A stretch of DNA of 64,000 nucleotides from the IMG/VR virus record IMGVR_UViG_3300005527_000058, positions 1 to 64,000 of that record; one strand, 5' to 3'. Below are positions 53,565 through 63,453 of this stretch, one piece after another (the stretch's first letter is position 1; each line of letters begins with the position of its first letter). Both the position numbers and the translations under genes were made by a program. Under the pieces are notes generated by a model that had not been told where the DNA came from, searched no databases, and worked only from the letters and a program-made list of their open reading frames with translations. The DNA is from a virus.

Positions 53565-54548
53565 TTATTTGGTTTTTTTATTAATTAATGACTTCATAAC
53601 TTCAATATATTTAATGGTTGAGCTATGTTTATCTATATAATTAAAATAGTTAGGATTTTCTTCAAGTTTTTGAAGTGGGTCCTGATTAATATAATCCCCT
53701 TTATAGAATTTTGTATTTCTTAAATCTTGAGTCACTCCAGCCATATGAAGTATTGGTTTTTTTTCATATAAATTAACAGTATCAGTCGCCCAAGAAAAAT
53801 CTAAATCATTGGTAATGTTAGTTTCTTTACCAAAATACCATAAGTTCCATAATACTGACCACATCTCAGCGGTCCAAAACTGAATCTCACCAGGACTTAT
53901 AGGGAATCTCTTTTGATAATTTAACATTTGGTCATATAATGGAACACAATCGTCATATATTTTTTTCCAAATTTCTGAATCAGTGTTTTTTATTATATAT
54001 TGTCCTCCACCTGAATTAAGTTGATTACATTTAACACATTCAACGTCAATCCCAACAATATCAACCATTTCTTGAATTAACTGACCTTTTTCGGAATTTG
54101 GGTGTTGTTTCTCATACCGTTCACAACAATCCATAATATAATTGTACCCAATATAACCTACAGTATCGGAAAGATAAATTACATCATCTCCCATTAATTT
54201 ATCAAAGTCGGGTAACTCTCTAAAAATAATGTCAGCATCATGCAGAAAAAAAGATTTACCATATTCAGGATATTCTTCTAGCCATTTATAAATTAAAAAC
54301 GGTTTAATGTTAGGGATATAATGTTTTTTTTCTCTCTCATCAACATAATGATGAACATTTATACCCATATCTTTTAAACGTAATGATTCTTCACTAGGTT
54401 CTTTTTTTCCGTGAACCATCGCTAAAAGAACGTGAATGTTATTTGGATTTATACCCTTTTCAATAAAATTATGTACGTAGACTTTTATTTGCCAATGAAA
54501 ATATGGAACATCAGGTTGTGCTGAAACAAATTTTAAATTATTAACCAT
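53565..54548 (-). CDS. GT-A-type glycosyltransferase-like protein
   Basis: The 327-aa protein has SFFLHDADIIFRELP, with the DxD-like metal motif (HDADIIF) of GT-A sugar transferases, and acceptor-loop features such as QLNSGGGQYII and FWTAEMWSV. It is not a structural protein by composition and lies between tail protein genes. It may glycosylate the Thr-rich virion proteins or host surface; inference from the DxD and context. Confidence 0.65.
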   Translation of the reverse strand: MVNNLKFVSAQPDVPYFHWQIKVYVHNFIEKGINPNNIHVLLAMVHGKKEPSEESLRLKDMGINVHHYVDEREKKHYIPNIKPFLIYKWLEEYPEYGKSFFLHDADIIFRELPDFDKLMGDDVIYLSDTVGYIGYNYIMDCCERYEKQHPNSEKGQLIQEMVDIVGIDVECVKCNQLNSGGGQYIIKNTDSEIWKKIYDDCVPLYDQMLNYQKRFPISPGEIQFWTAEMWSVLWNLWYFGKETNITNDLDFSWATDTVNLYEKKPILHMAGVTQDLRNTKFYKGDYINQDPLQKLEENPNYFNYIDKHSSTIKYIEVMKSLINKKTK

Positions 54549-54591
54549 ATAGGAAATATAATTCAGAAGTTTTTCTTATCAACAATTTATT

Positions 54592-55098
54592 TTAAGTGAT
54601 GTAATTAAAATTGACGTATGATGTACCTTCAAAAGTTTCACCCATTATTAATACCATTATGTTTTTAATACAACACATAAATTCCGCCTCCATTGTTTGA
54701 TATTCTTCGGCTATCGTTAAATCAAAACTACCATCCCCATAATCCACAGTGTAATTATAAGAAACCATAGTACCTCCACTTGTTGGTAAATTAATACTTT
54801 CATTTTGAACCCCTGTTTGTGGTGAACATTGCATCATGTTAAAAAACACTTGGAATTTTTTATGGTAATCAATGAAACATCCCTCCCAAAAATCTTGGTA
54901 TATTTTTTCTTGGTATACCTCACCACAAGTTTCACCTGAAGTACATGGTGTTGCAGCGTTTATAAATTGTTTTAATGCTTGGATGAATGCGTTTTTTGAA
55001 TTATTAGCATATAAATATATATCCCCCCAAGTAGTACAATCAGACTCAGTAGTACCAGTCCCAATAATATTTCCGTTTAGATAATCACAAATATCCAT
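54592..55098 (-). CDS. Cys-containing tail protein, 168 aa
   Basis: It begins MDICDYLNGNIIGTGTTES and ends with a FEGTSYVNFNYIT strand; several Cys (TPCTSGETCGEVYQ, MCCIKN) resemble its neighbours. A structural role in the tail operon is inferred. No known family. Confidence 0.55.
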   Translation of the reverse strand: MDICDYLNGNIIGTGTTESDCTTWGDIYLYANNSKNAFIQALKQFINAATPCTSGETCGEVYQEKIYQDFWEGCFIDYHKKFQVFFNMMQCSPQTGVQNESINLPTSGGTMVSYNYTVDYGDGSFDLTIAEEYQTMEAEFMCCIKNIMVLIMGETFEGTSYVNFNYIT

Positions 55099-55109
55099 AT
55101 AAATTATAT

Positions 55110-57986
55110 TTAACTATTATATTTAAAAATTTGGTATAATGGGATATGAAATGACGACCAAGTAAAAGACCTCCAAACCAACATAAGTTGGTTTAATGAT
55201 AAAAGATAATAATCTCTTTGAGCTCTTTGTACCGCAGCACAATCTTCAATATCAGGATAACCTATTATTGGTGAACTTTCATTAATCCACGTATTTGTAT
55301 TAGGGTCCCATTTATAAAAAACACCATCGTCTATAACAAAACAAAATTCACCAAAATTACCTGTTAATGGTAAATCACCATATGATTGGACTTCAGTTAA
55401 CCATACGATATCAAAGTCATATTGAGGCCCAACTAAACCATTTTCCTCAAATATTTTTTTACAACTACATCCTTGTATTACCTTGAATTGCGTCCACCCA
55501 ACATTTTCAGGCCCATTGTAAAAATAATCACCCTCGTATCTAGATGGTGGTAATACAACAGGAATGGATTGGGCATAACTAATTCTACCCACTGAAAGGG
55601 CTAAAAGATAATTATTTATATAAGACAAATAGGCATTTCTAGCATTTCTAAACTCAATTTGTTTACTCTCAATAACACCGCAATCAGGATAATTTGGTAA
55701 CTCTTGACATCTAGTAGGTATAATATCCAAATTGTCTAATAAATCAATTCCAAATAAAGGCCATTTAATATCATAGATTACTTTAGTTTCTTCGGTTTCA
55801 CAATACTCTTCAGTTATTTCACAATTAATAGGGGTAAATTCAGGTACGGGACAATAACAAGCGACACACGAAATATCGTAATGAATTATCATATTAATTA
55901 TAATATTAGCATCATTTAATGAAATTTCGGAATTACAATCAGTTAAAATAGTCATTTGATTAGTTTCAATATCAAAAATAACAGAACCAATACCATCATA
56001 CCCTAATATTAAACTTCCAATAACATCATTCCATTGTTGGGTAGTTGGGTAATCATTTAAAGTTTCTCCCGTAAAAAATGTTTGGGTTGTGGTAACTCCG
56101 CTAACTGTAACGGATGCTTCAAATATAGCCTGATTCAAAATACAATTTGTATCCCCCGAACTTAAACTATAAAACCCATCAAGTAACATCTGTTTAGGTC
56201 CTTTTAAAATTATTTCACCATAATTTAATAAGTCAGAATCACAAACGCTATAAACTTGATAAGATGATAATAAAACATTACCATTAACTATAACTTCCGT
56301 AGTTGACTCACACCCATTGTCATCAACAACAGTCAATGAGTAGGTTCCAGCACTTAACCCCGTTATAGTTGACCCTGTTTGTCCGCTAGCGTTTGGGCTC
56401 CAAGTTAATGTGAATGGTGGTTCTCCACTAGTTATTAACGCTGTTACTGAACCATTATTACCCCCTAAAGCATCGGTCGGTACTAAAATAAAATCAACAT
56501 CACTTGATGTTGCCACATTTGCCGATATTGTTTGGGTACACCCATTATCATCCACAACATTTATACTATGTAATCCTGATGTTAGATTAGTAAAAGTTAC
56601 CGAACTTAAAGGACTAATAACAATTTCACTACCATCTAAAGTATATGTGTAAGAAGGTGTTCCTCCTGAAACTTCAACAGTTATTATCCCATTATCATCA
56701 CCACAAGTAGTACCTGTAACACTTGTTGACAAAATAAACGCATTATCATTCTCAATTGTGAAGGTATTACTATATTCACAAGGACCATCGTCAGATATTG
56801 TTAAAGTATATTCACCGTAGAATAAATTATTAAAGGTCCAAGTTGAACTATTTGTTGTTTGCGTTGTAGTTGGCCCACCTGTTTCACTTAAAGTGTAGTT
56901 GTAAGGTGGTGACCCTCCATTCAATACTATCGTGACATATCCAGATGCCCCACATACCGTTGGAGAATACGAAAACGATACAACCGAAAATCCTCCTGGA
57001 GTTGTGACCGTTATTGTTGCACTTGTAGTACAAAGTCCCGCATCAGTCACTAATATACTATAATTCCCACTAGATACATTAGTAAATGTGTATTCAGTGT
57101 CAAATGTAAAGTAATTACCTAATGTTGAGGCGGAGAAGTTATACGGTGAAGTACCGCCCGTAACAATAACAGTAATTTCACCATCCGAAGAATAACAAGA
57201 TGGGTCTGTTGTTAAAATAGACGCAATACCTACACTAGGTACTTCTGAAACTGAAGTTACTTTATTAACCGCACACCCTGTACTATCAGTTACCGTAACA
57301 TTATAAAACCCTGCGGTTAATCCACTAATACTTGATGTTGTTTGACCATTAGACCATAAATAAGTGTACGGAGGATTACCCGTTAACCCTGTTATAAATA
57401 TTTTACCTGAATTAACCGCACATCCCGCATCATTAACAACATAAAAACCAAAATCTATGGTACTTGAGTCTTTAATTATAACAGATTCACTTTGACCTGT
57501 ACAACCACCACCATCATTAGCAATTACATAATATGTACTTGCGGATAAATTAGTAAACTGATAAGAATTACCAGCGGTTGATGCTGACATTATAAAACCA
57601 TAAACAGAATCATACAATGAAAAAGTTGCTGTCCCATAATACCCACTTGTAACAGCACTTAAAGAACCATTATTCTCACCACATAAAGTATCTTCAAACG
57701 ATTCAATAGATACACAAGTCCCACTTGATATATAAACATTAACAGGAACTACTGTATTAGGTTCACAACTATCTATAATATTAAATGTGTAAGTCGCGGC
57801 AGATAATCCACTCTCACTATATGTTGTAACCCCAGGTCCTAAAGCAATTGTACCATAAGATGCAGGACTAATCCATTGTATTGTATAATCAGGTGCCGTA
57901 CCAAGAATACTAAGTTCAAAAGTCCCAACATTTATATTAGAACAATCACCTGTTATATTTAAACTATATGATAAAGGACAAGACAT
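55110..57986 (-). CDS. tail adhesin with multiple SprB-like repeats
   Basis: The 958-aa product has about seven SprB-like repeats in its first 570 residues, each with a PY(T/N)(Y/F) strand, a (G/S)-L-(S/T)-(A/S)-G-x-Y turn and a (V/I)-x-D end (for example NPPYTYLWSNGQTTSSI and LTAGFYNVTVTDSTGCAVN). The remaining 390 residues form a distinct non-repetitive domain (VYSVCDSDLLNYGEI, GWTQFKVIQGCSCKKIFEEN) that probably attaches to the virion. No signal peptide. It is a host-binding protein by inference. Confidence 0.75.
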   Translation of the reverse strand: MSCPLSYSLNITGDCSNINVGTFELSILGTAPDYTIQWISPASYGTIALGPGVTTYSESGLSAATYTFNIIDSCEPNTVVPVNVYISSGTCVSIESFEDTLCGENNGSLSAVTSGYYGTATFSLYDSVYGFIMSASTAGNSYQFTNLSASTYYVIANDGGGCTGQSESVIIKDSSTIDFGFYVVNDAGCAVNSGKIFITGLTGNPPYTYLWSNGQTTSSISGLTAGFYNVTVTDSTGCAVNKVTSVSEVPSVGIASILTTDPSCYSSDGEITVIVTGGTSPYNFSASTLGNYFTFDTEYTFTNVSSGNYSILVTDAGLCTTSATITVTTPGGFSVVSFSYSPTVCGASGYVTIVLNGGSPPYNYTLSETGGPTTTQTTNSSTWTFNNLFYGEYTLTISDDGPCEYSNTFTIENDNAFILSTSVTGTTCGDDNGIITVEVSGGTPSYTYTLDGSEIVISPLSSVTFTNLTSGLHSINVVDDNGCTQTISANVATSSDVDFILVPTDALGGNNGSVTALITSGEPPFTLTWSPNASGQTGSTITGLSAGTYSLTVVDDNGCESTTEVIVNGNVLLSSYQVYSVCDSDLLNYGEIILKGPKQMLLDGFYSLSSGDTNCILNQAIFEASVTVSGVTTTQTFFTGETLNDYPTTQQWNDVIGSLILGYDGIGSVIFDIETNQMTILTDCNSEISLNDANIIINMIIHYDISCVACYCPVPEFTPINCEITEEYCETEETKVIYDIKWPLFGIDLLDNLDIIPTRCQELPNYPDCGVIESKQIEFRNARNAYLSYINNYLLALSVGRISYAQSIPVVLPPSRYEGDYFYNGPENVGWTQFKVIQGCSCKKIFEENGLVGPQYDFDIVWLTEVQSYGDLPLTGNFGEFCFVIDDGVFYKWDPNTNTWINESSPIIGYPDIEDCAAVQRAQRDYYLLSLNQLMLVWRSFTWSSFHIPLYQIFKYNS

Positions 57987-60900
57987 TAATTACATAATAT
58001 ATTAAAATTTATTCCGACATTAATTTTTAAATTAACACCATCATCATCTTCAGAACAAATATTATTAAATACAACAACAGTATCTTCAGTTGTAAAATAA
58101 TAATCATATCCATAGATTTTTAAAGATTCTAATGAATCAGTTAATCCTGATAACCAAGCCGTAGTTGTAGTCGGATAACTAATATTAGGTACTGTTAATC
58201 CCACCCCATTAAAGAATGGTGTTTGAACAATTACCACATCATTTATTCTAATATCAACAAACCAACTTGAGTTTAATGAATTTATTAAACAATCATTTAA
58301 TGTATAACCGTTGGCGGTCAAATATTGATTTAATAAATAAGCCAAAACACCACTAAATTGTTGTATTTGTGGATTTGTATCCCAAGGATAAACAGGACAT
58401 TCAGTAGATTGTACAGGACAATCAACAGGAAATATATTTGTCGTTAATTCACAAGGTTTACAAGGTACAGGAATGATTTCACATCCTCTTTGTCTTCTCC
58501 ATACAAATTTTTGTCTATGGAAGATTGAATTCTCATATTTAACACCTGTATTCCATATGGTTGTCGCAGGTATCATTTGTTCAACAAGTCTAATCCAATA
58601 ATCACCAAGACCATTGACATATTCTATCATTGTTTTGTATGAAAAATTATCGTTCTTTACACCAATTCTGCCTTCAGATTCTAAATACCTCCAAAAAATA
58701 GAACCTAATGTTGGGTAACCTCCAGTTCTAGTTGAGTTGAATTGTCTATCTCTAACATTAATGGTATTAGTCCAAAAAGTTTGAGCGAACTCAAAAAATG
58801 TTTGTATTTTTGGCTGTGGATTTATTTCGGTCCAATCAATACCTCCTTTATTAGGGTAAATGTTTATCGGTGAAACAGTGTAAAATTGCGTTGGTAATAC
58901 CGTTTCACTTGTACCCGAAATGAATGACGGTACAACACTAAGTCCATATGAAATTTCACTAGGATTTGCATTTATATTTGTAAACGTACTGGTCAATGTT
59001 AACCCACTATAATCATCAGGTAATATTACATTAGTAACACCTGTTGTACTACCCGCCGAAATTGTTATACCTGTAGTTACACTTACGTCACCACTTATTG
59101 TACCTAAAACATTTGTAAAATTAAATGTTATATCAAACAATGGTGGTATGATAGTAGAAGCACTATAAGTTATATCAACAGAACCTGGTTGGTATATTGA
59201 GCTAATACTGTAAAATTGACTAATTTGTGGTACATAATTTAACCCTTCATTAGGTATTGGGAAATTATATTGTCTTGACATATACCATATGTCGTATGCG
59301 ATTCCTTGGGCAGGATTTAAAAATAAATCAACGTTTTTAACATTTAATACTAACTTATCATCACTAGTAAAATATCTTGCATTATAATTACCATCTAAAT
59401 TACTTCTTAAACCAATTTCTCTATCAGTCCAACTTTTATTATTATCAATAGTTGGTCTTAATCTAAACCCGATATCCATGAACGGAAACTCACGGAATCT
59501 ATTTAAATAAACTTGTCCATATGAATACGGTTCTAAAACCGTTTGGTAATTAGGGTTGGACCCAGTAAACACGCTATTAGTTAAATCAACTTGTTCTAAC
59601 GCCCTGTGTTGAGGTGTTTGTTCAAACCATCCACTACCTATTTGGAAAAAATAATCTTCCGTATCTTCAGGTGCCGATGGGAAACCGTTATCATCTATCG
59701 GATATTCTTCTCTACCAATATTAACATCTTGCAACGTGACTTGAGTTGTGAACCCTGTATACGTAACCCCCATTATAGAGTACAAATAACTTGGGTCTAA
59801 TGCTGGCGTATTTTGAACATACGTACCTCCCGATATTTGAGCATAGTATGAATCAAACTGAGTCATATTAATTTTTTGGTCTGCTAAATACACATACTCA
59901 TTAAATTCAACCAACGCTTCAGGTGCACCAATTAGTGTTAATAAAGTTTCAATTGATTTTCTAGTACCTTTGGATTTAAATAGGTAAGCCGAATTTAAAA
60001 CTAAGTTTCTATAATATTGATAGTTTAATTCATCAGGTGTCATTACACTATCAACACCACTAAATGCCGACTTATCAGTATTTTTTTGACCAAAAACAGA
60101 ATTTAATAATTCCTCATTAGATATTGGTGAGATATTTGTTCTCCATCCTAATGTTTGTGCTAAATTTTTTAAAAGTTGTGACGGTATGTCATTACCAACA
60201 TTGTAATTAACAGAATTAATATATGCTAACGCATCAATAAACTTTTTTGTTTCATCAAAACTTCTACCATAAATTTGTAGTACTTTCTCAACTTTTCTAC
60301 CAATGGTATCAAACTCATTGAAGGCCCCTGTGGTTAAGAACCGTGAAATTAAATTTGTCTTATATTCGTCAAATGATATACTTACCTCGTTTAATTTATT
60401 TAAGTAATTAGTGAATGCCCCCGTTATGATATCTAAGTTCCACTTACCTAATAAAGGCCAAGTTAAATTTTGATACTCGGTATAATATGTTCCATCATCA
60501 CCTACTTTAGGTATCTTGAATGTTGCAGTATATTTTGGGTTTACATTTCTATTCAGTAAAAAATCTTCAACCTCATCTAACGATTCATTTAAAACTTTAT
60601 TAACTTCTAAATCATTAGGTCTAATAATTAAAGTTTGATTGGTGGTTGATTCACCCGAAAATGGGTTACCCTCAACAACAATAGTTAATATCCCAGATGT
60701 CAATGATGTTGTTGATACAATTCTTTTTACGGAATACCCGTTATCGTTAAGATACAATGAATACTTACCATATTGAGTTGTCATATTCCTTAACTCGGAA
60801 ACTTCAACTTCATTTAGTTCCATATTCCTTGTGGCGTTAACACTAAAATCAACACCAAATGGGTTACTTATTTTTGAAATTGATAAATCAAAACTAGTTT

Positions 60901-61342
60901 CATCAAATTGAGGGTTATATATTATATTAGTAGCACTTGGTCCTGTAGTATAATCTTTACCTAAAAAATTAGACTCTATAGCTCCAGGGAAATAATTAAT
61001 GATTTTTTCCACAGAAACTGACATTCTTTTAACCATTGACCCATATAGTGTGAAATTAGTAATCTGAGATAAATCAAAATTTGGATATACTTTAAAATTG
61101 TTTTCAAATAAAGCTTTAGATTCATCAATACTATTCACACCTAACCCTTCTAAATTGATGGGGTTGGAGAAAACTCCTGTGTTAAAATTTCTATTAACTT
61201 TTTCCGTAACCGATGTTGTGAACTCAAAATTACCTTGAGTTAACCCACCACCTTGCACTAACTGAAATCCAACTAATTCATCGGAAAATGTTCCCGCTCC
61301 TGACGCTTTTTGTGGTGGGCAAGTATATTTTTTAATCGCCAT
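57986..61342 (-). CDS. large baseplate structural protein (1118 aa)
   Basis: It starts MAIKKYTCPPQKASGAGTFS, with a stretch near residue 450 (KSKGTRKSIETLLTLIGAP) typical of very large phage baseplate or tail-wedge proteins. The C-terminal 100 residues contain Cys-Pro-rich segments (CKPCELTTNIFP, CPVQSTECPVYPW). It overlaps the adhesin stop by one base and lies in the tail operon. Assigned as baseplate by length and context; the precise subunit is uncertain. Confidence 0.7.
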   Translation of the reverse strand: MAIKKYTCPPQKASGAGTFSDELVGFQLVQGGGLTQGNFEFTTSVTEKVNRNFNTGVFSNPINLEGLGVNSIDESKALFENNFKVYPNFDLSQITNFTLYGSMVKRMSVSVEKIINYFPGAIESNFLGKDYTTGPSATNIIYNPQFDETSFDLSISKISNPFGVDFSVNATRNMELNEVEVSELRNMTTQYGKYSLYLNDNGYSVKRIVSTTSLTSGILTIVVEGNPFSGESTTNQTLIIRPNDLEVNKVLNESLDEVEDFLLNRNVNPKYTATFKIPKVGDDGTYYTEYQNLTWPLLGKWNLDIITGAFTNYLNKLNEVSISFDEYKTNLISRFLTTGAFNEFDTIGRKVEKVLQIYGRSFDETKKFIDALAYINSVNYNVGNDIPSQLLKNLAQTLGWRTNISPISNEELLNSVFGQKNTDKSAFSGVDSVMTPDELNYQYYRNLVLNSAYLFKSKGTRKSIETLLTLIGAPEALVEFNEYVYLADQKINMTQFDSYYAQISGGTYVQNTPALDPSYLYSIMGVTYTGFTTQVTLQDVNIGREEYPIDDNGFPSAPEDTEDYFFQIGSGWFEQTPQHRALEQVDLTNSVFTGSNPNYQTVLEPYSYGQVYLNRFREFPFMDIGFRLRPTIDNNKSWTDREIGLRSNLDGNYNARYFTSDDKLVLNVKNVDLFLNPAQGIAYDIWYMSRQYNFPIPNEGLNYVPQISQFYSISSIYQPGSVDITYSASTIIPPLFDITFNFTNVLGTISGDVSVTTGITISAGSTTGVTNVILPDDYSGLTLTSTFTNINANPSEISYGLSVVPSFISGTSETVLPTQFYTVSPINIYPNKGGIDWTEINPQPKIQTFFEFAQTFWTNTINVRDRQFNSTRTGGYPTLGSIFWRYLESEGRIGVKNDNFSYKTMIEYVNGLGDYWIRLVEQMIPATTIWNTGVKYENSIFHRQKFVWRRQRGCEIIPVPCKPCELTTNIFPVDCPVQSTECPVYPWDTNPQIQQFSGVLAYLLNQYLTANGYTLNDCLINSLNSSWFVDIRINDVVIVQTPFFNGVGLTVPNISYPTTTTAWLSGLTDSLESLKIYGYDYYFTTEDTVVVFNNICSEDDDGVNLKINVGINFNILCN

Positions 61343-62250
61343 TATTCAGTTATATTTGTAAAGTTTTTACTAAAATCAATGTTATTACCTCTATCTTCTC
61401 TAACTTCATACAATAGGTTATTAAATTGGTCTCTAATTTCATAAAGATTGTATTGTTTGTAGATATTGTTATTACTGTCGTAAACAGTGTAAATCCCGTC
61501 ATCCATTGACTTAGTTTGGTTACCATAAAGAGCAATTGCCAATGTTGAGAAATCGTGTTCCGCCAATTCAATGTCTAAAGTTATTGGATTAAAAAATGTA
61601 TTAGTTATAATAATATCTTGGTCAGGTTGCCCAATGTATGGAGTGGCATTTGGTTTATTTGTGGGTGCCGATGATGGTGATAAAGTGCAAAATATTAAAT
61701 TAGTATTACTATCGGTATATCTGTATCGTATCGCTTTTTGTGATGTATTTGTTAAATTTTGAACCACAGGCTCACAAAAGAATGATGAGGTAATTAATCT
61801 AAAAAAATTAGGTACTTTTGTACCATCAGAATTTAAATACTCAACTCTAAAACCAACTAATCCTTGATTAACAAATTTATTTCTATAGTTAGTTGGAACC
61901 GCATTTAAATCAATTACTATACCTTTAACATTAGGTAGTGCGGATAAAACACCACAATCCAAAATTGTAGTTCTAATTTGAGCAGGTCTTATATAAAGGG
62001 TATATATACCTATTCTATTAAAGACATCGGAAGGTAATGTTAAATTATATAAACCCCCTAACAATTCAACATTAGCATTACCACCAGTGTCAGCATTATT
62101 AAAATACGGTTTAAGTATTGATGGTGCATCCAATTTTGTTAATAGAAAATTGTTTGTCTCATCTCTAGATGGGGTATAATTTAAAATTATCTCAACATCT
62201 TCAGGTGAAACATCTGCGGGTCTTATAGTACCGTAAACGCCAGTTGCCAT
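61342..62250 (-). CDS. baseplate/tail structural protein, 302 aa
   Basis: The product (MATGVYGTIRPADVSPEDVEI) is beta-rich with few motifs; a RPAQIRTTILDCGVL strand and a final TNITE are seen. Its stop overlaps the downstream gene's start by one base. Structural role from context only. Confidence 0.6.
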   Translation of the reverse strand: MATGVYGTIRPADVSPEDVEIILNYTPSRDETNNFLLTKLDAPSILKPYFNNADTGGNANVELLGGLYNLTLPSDVFNRIGIYTLYIRPAQIRTTILDCGVLSALPNVKGIVIDLNAVPTNYRNKFVNQGLVGFRVEYLNSDGTKVPNFFRLITSSFFCEPVVQNLTNTSQKAIRYRYTDSNTNLIFCTLSPSSAPTNKPNATPYIGQPDQDIIITNTFFNPITLDIELAEHDFSTLAIALYGNQTKSMDDGIYTVYDSNNNIYKQYNLYEIRDQFNNLLYEVREDRGNNIDFSKNFTNITE

Positions 62251-62280
62251 TTTATTTAGTTATTAATTTATTATTTTTAT

Positions 62281-63453
62281 TTAATATTTTACAATATTGA
62301 AGAACTTATATCCGTAATTAGTAAGTTCACCAATATTATCAACTTCATTTAATCTTTGTACTCTTTCGTAAGCACTTACTTTTCCTCTATCAATAAATAC
62401 ATCAGTTTGTACTTCTGCTTCATCAATAACGTTTAATAATACTTCATTTTTTGTTAATGCTGAACAAACTAACATATCTGATGTTATTCCCGATGTTTGA
62501 ACAATGAATATTGTAGTTCCATCGTTATAATCATAATAGTCAATGTCATTAATTGTATAGGCGGTGTAAGTATTTGATGGGTCAGGTCCCCAATATGTCC
62601 CAATATTTCCAGATGTTCCCGTTACTTGGACCCCTAATTTAAAATTACCCCCAAATAAATTATATTTGGGTCCATAAACTTGTAACCCATTAACATTTGA
62701 TGTTGTGTAACCTGTAACTGTTATTGGTGTTGCCGAAAAATTATAAACGTCTAAGTCACAATTAGAATCACCACTAAAAATATAATCATACATAATTGGA
62801 GTTGCGGACCAATTTCCACCTGCAGGAACAAAATAAGCAGTCCCGTTTGGATTTGTGATTGTTACATTTGTATAAGGTACTGTAATATCTTTTTTCACAA
62901 TGTTATATCCCCAAGGACTCATACCTGACATAGATATAGTATAATCTCCACTTTGGACATACGTATGTGATTGGAAAAATGGTGCAGTAAAACTAACCGT
63001 TTGAGCTGGTGTTCCATCACCCCAATCTACTTTATAATCGGAAAACTGTAAGTAATTTAATGAGTTAATATCAGATGTATTATAAAAATAATACTCATAT
63101 GGATTTAGAGTTGTTGATGAAAATAAAAAATTAGTCATTACATCTTTCTGTAAAACAGCTCCATCAAACGTTGAATAATACCCAATATCTATACAAGTTT
63201 CAGATAAAAATATTGGGATGGTTAACCCTGTTAATAATGAAGTTCCATTTGTACCTCCTGAAAGTATTTCAGTCATTGACGAATACACATAGGTTTGACC
63301 TGTGTAATACTTAGTTACAGCACTTGTGAAAATGTCACAACAAATCTCAATATCAAATTCTTCATTATAAGAGTCACCAGTAAAATTAACTAAGAATATA
63401 TCTCCATTAATTACTTCAGGGGATATTCTTATATTATATATTCTATCATCCAT
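62281..63453 (-). CDS. virion protein with a PKD-like domain
   Basis: The 390-aa protein has a PKD-like domain near residues 120-205 (DYKVDWGDGTPA then QSHTYVQSGDYTISMSG), which is the family's WGDGT/H.Y..G.Y pattern. PKD domains mediate protein or sugar contacts at cell surfaces. It is part of the tail operon. The remaining two thirds are beta-rich and unassigned. Confidence 0.65.
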   Translation of the reverse strand: MDDRIYNIRISPEVINGDIFLVNFTGDSYNEEFDIEICCDIFTSAVTKYYTGQTYVYSSMTEILSGGTNGTSLLTGLTIPIFLSETCIDIGYYSTFDGAVLQKDVMTNFLFSSTTLNPYEYYFYNTSDINSLNYLQFSDYKVDWGDGTPAQTVSFTAPFFQSHTYVQSGDYTISMSGMSPWGYNIVKKDITVPYTNVTITNPNGTAYFVPAGGNWSATPIMYDYIFSGDSNCDLDVYNFSATPITVTGYTTSNVNGLQVYGPKYNLFGGNFKLGVQVTGTSGNIGTYWGPDPSNTYTAYTINDIDYYDYNDGTTIFIVQTSGITSDMLVCSALTKNEVLLNVIDEAEVQTDVFIDRGKVSAYERVQRLNEVDNIGELTNYGYKFFNIVKY

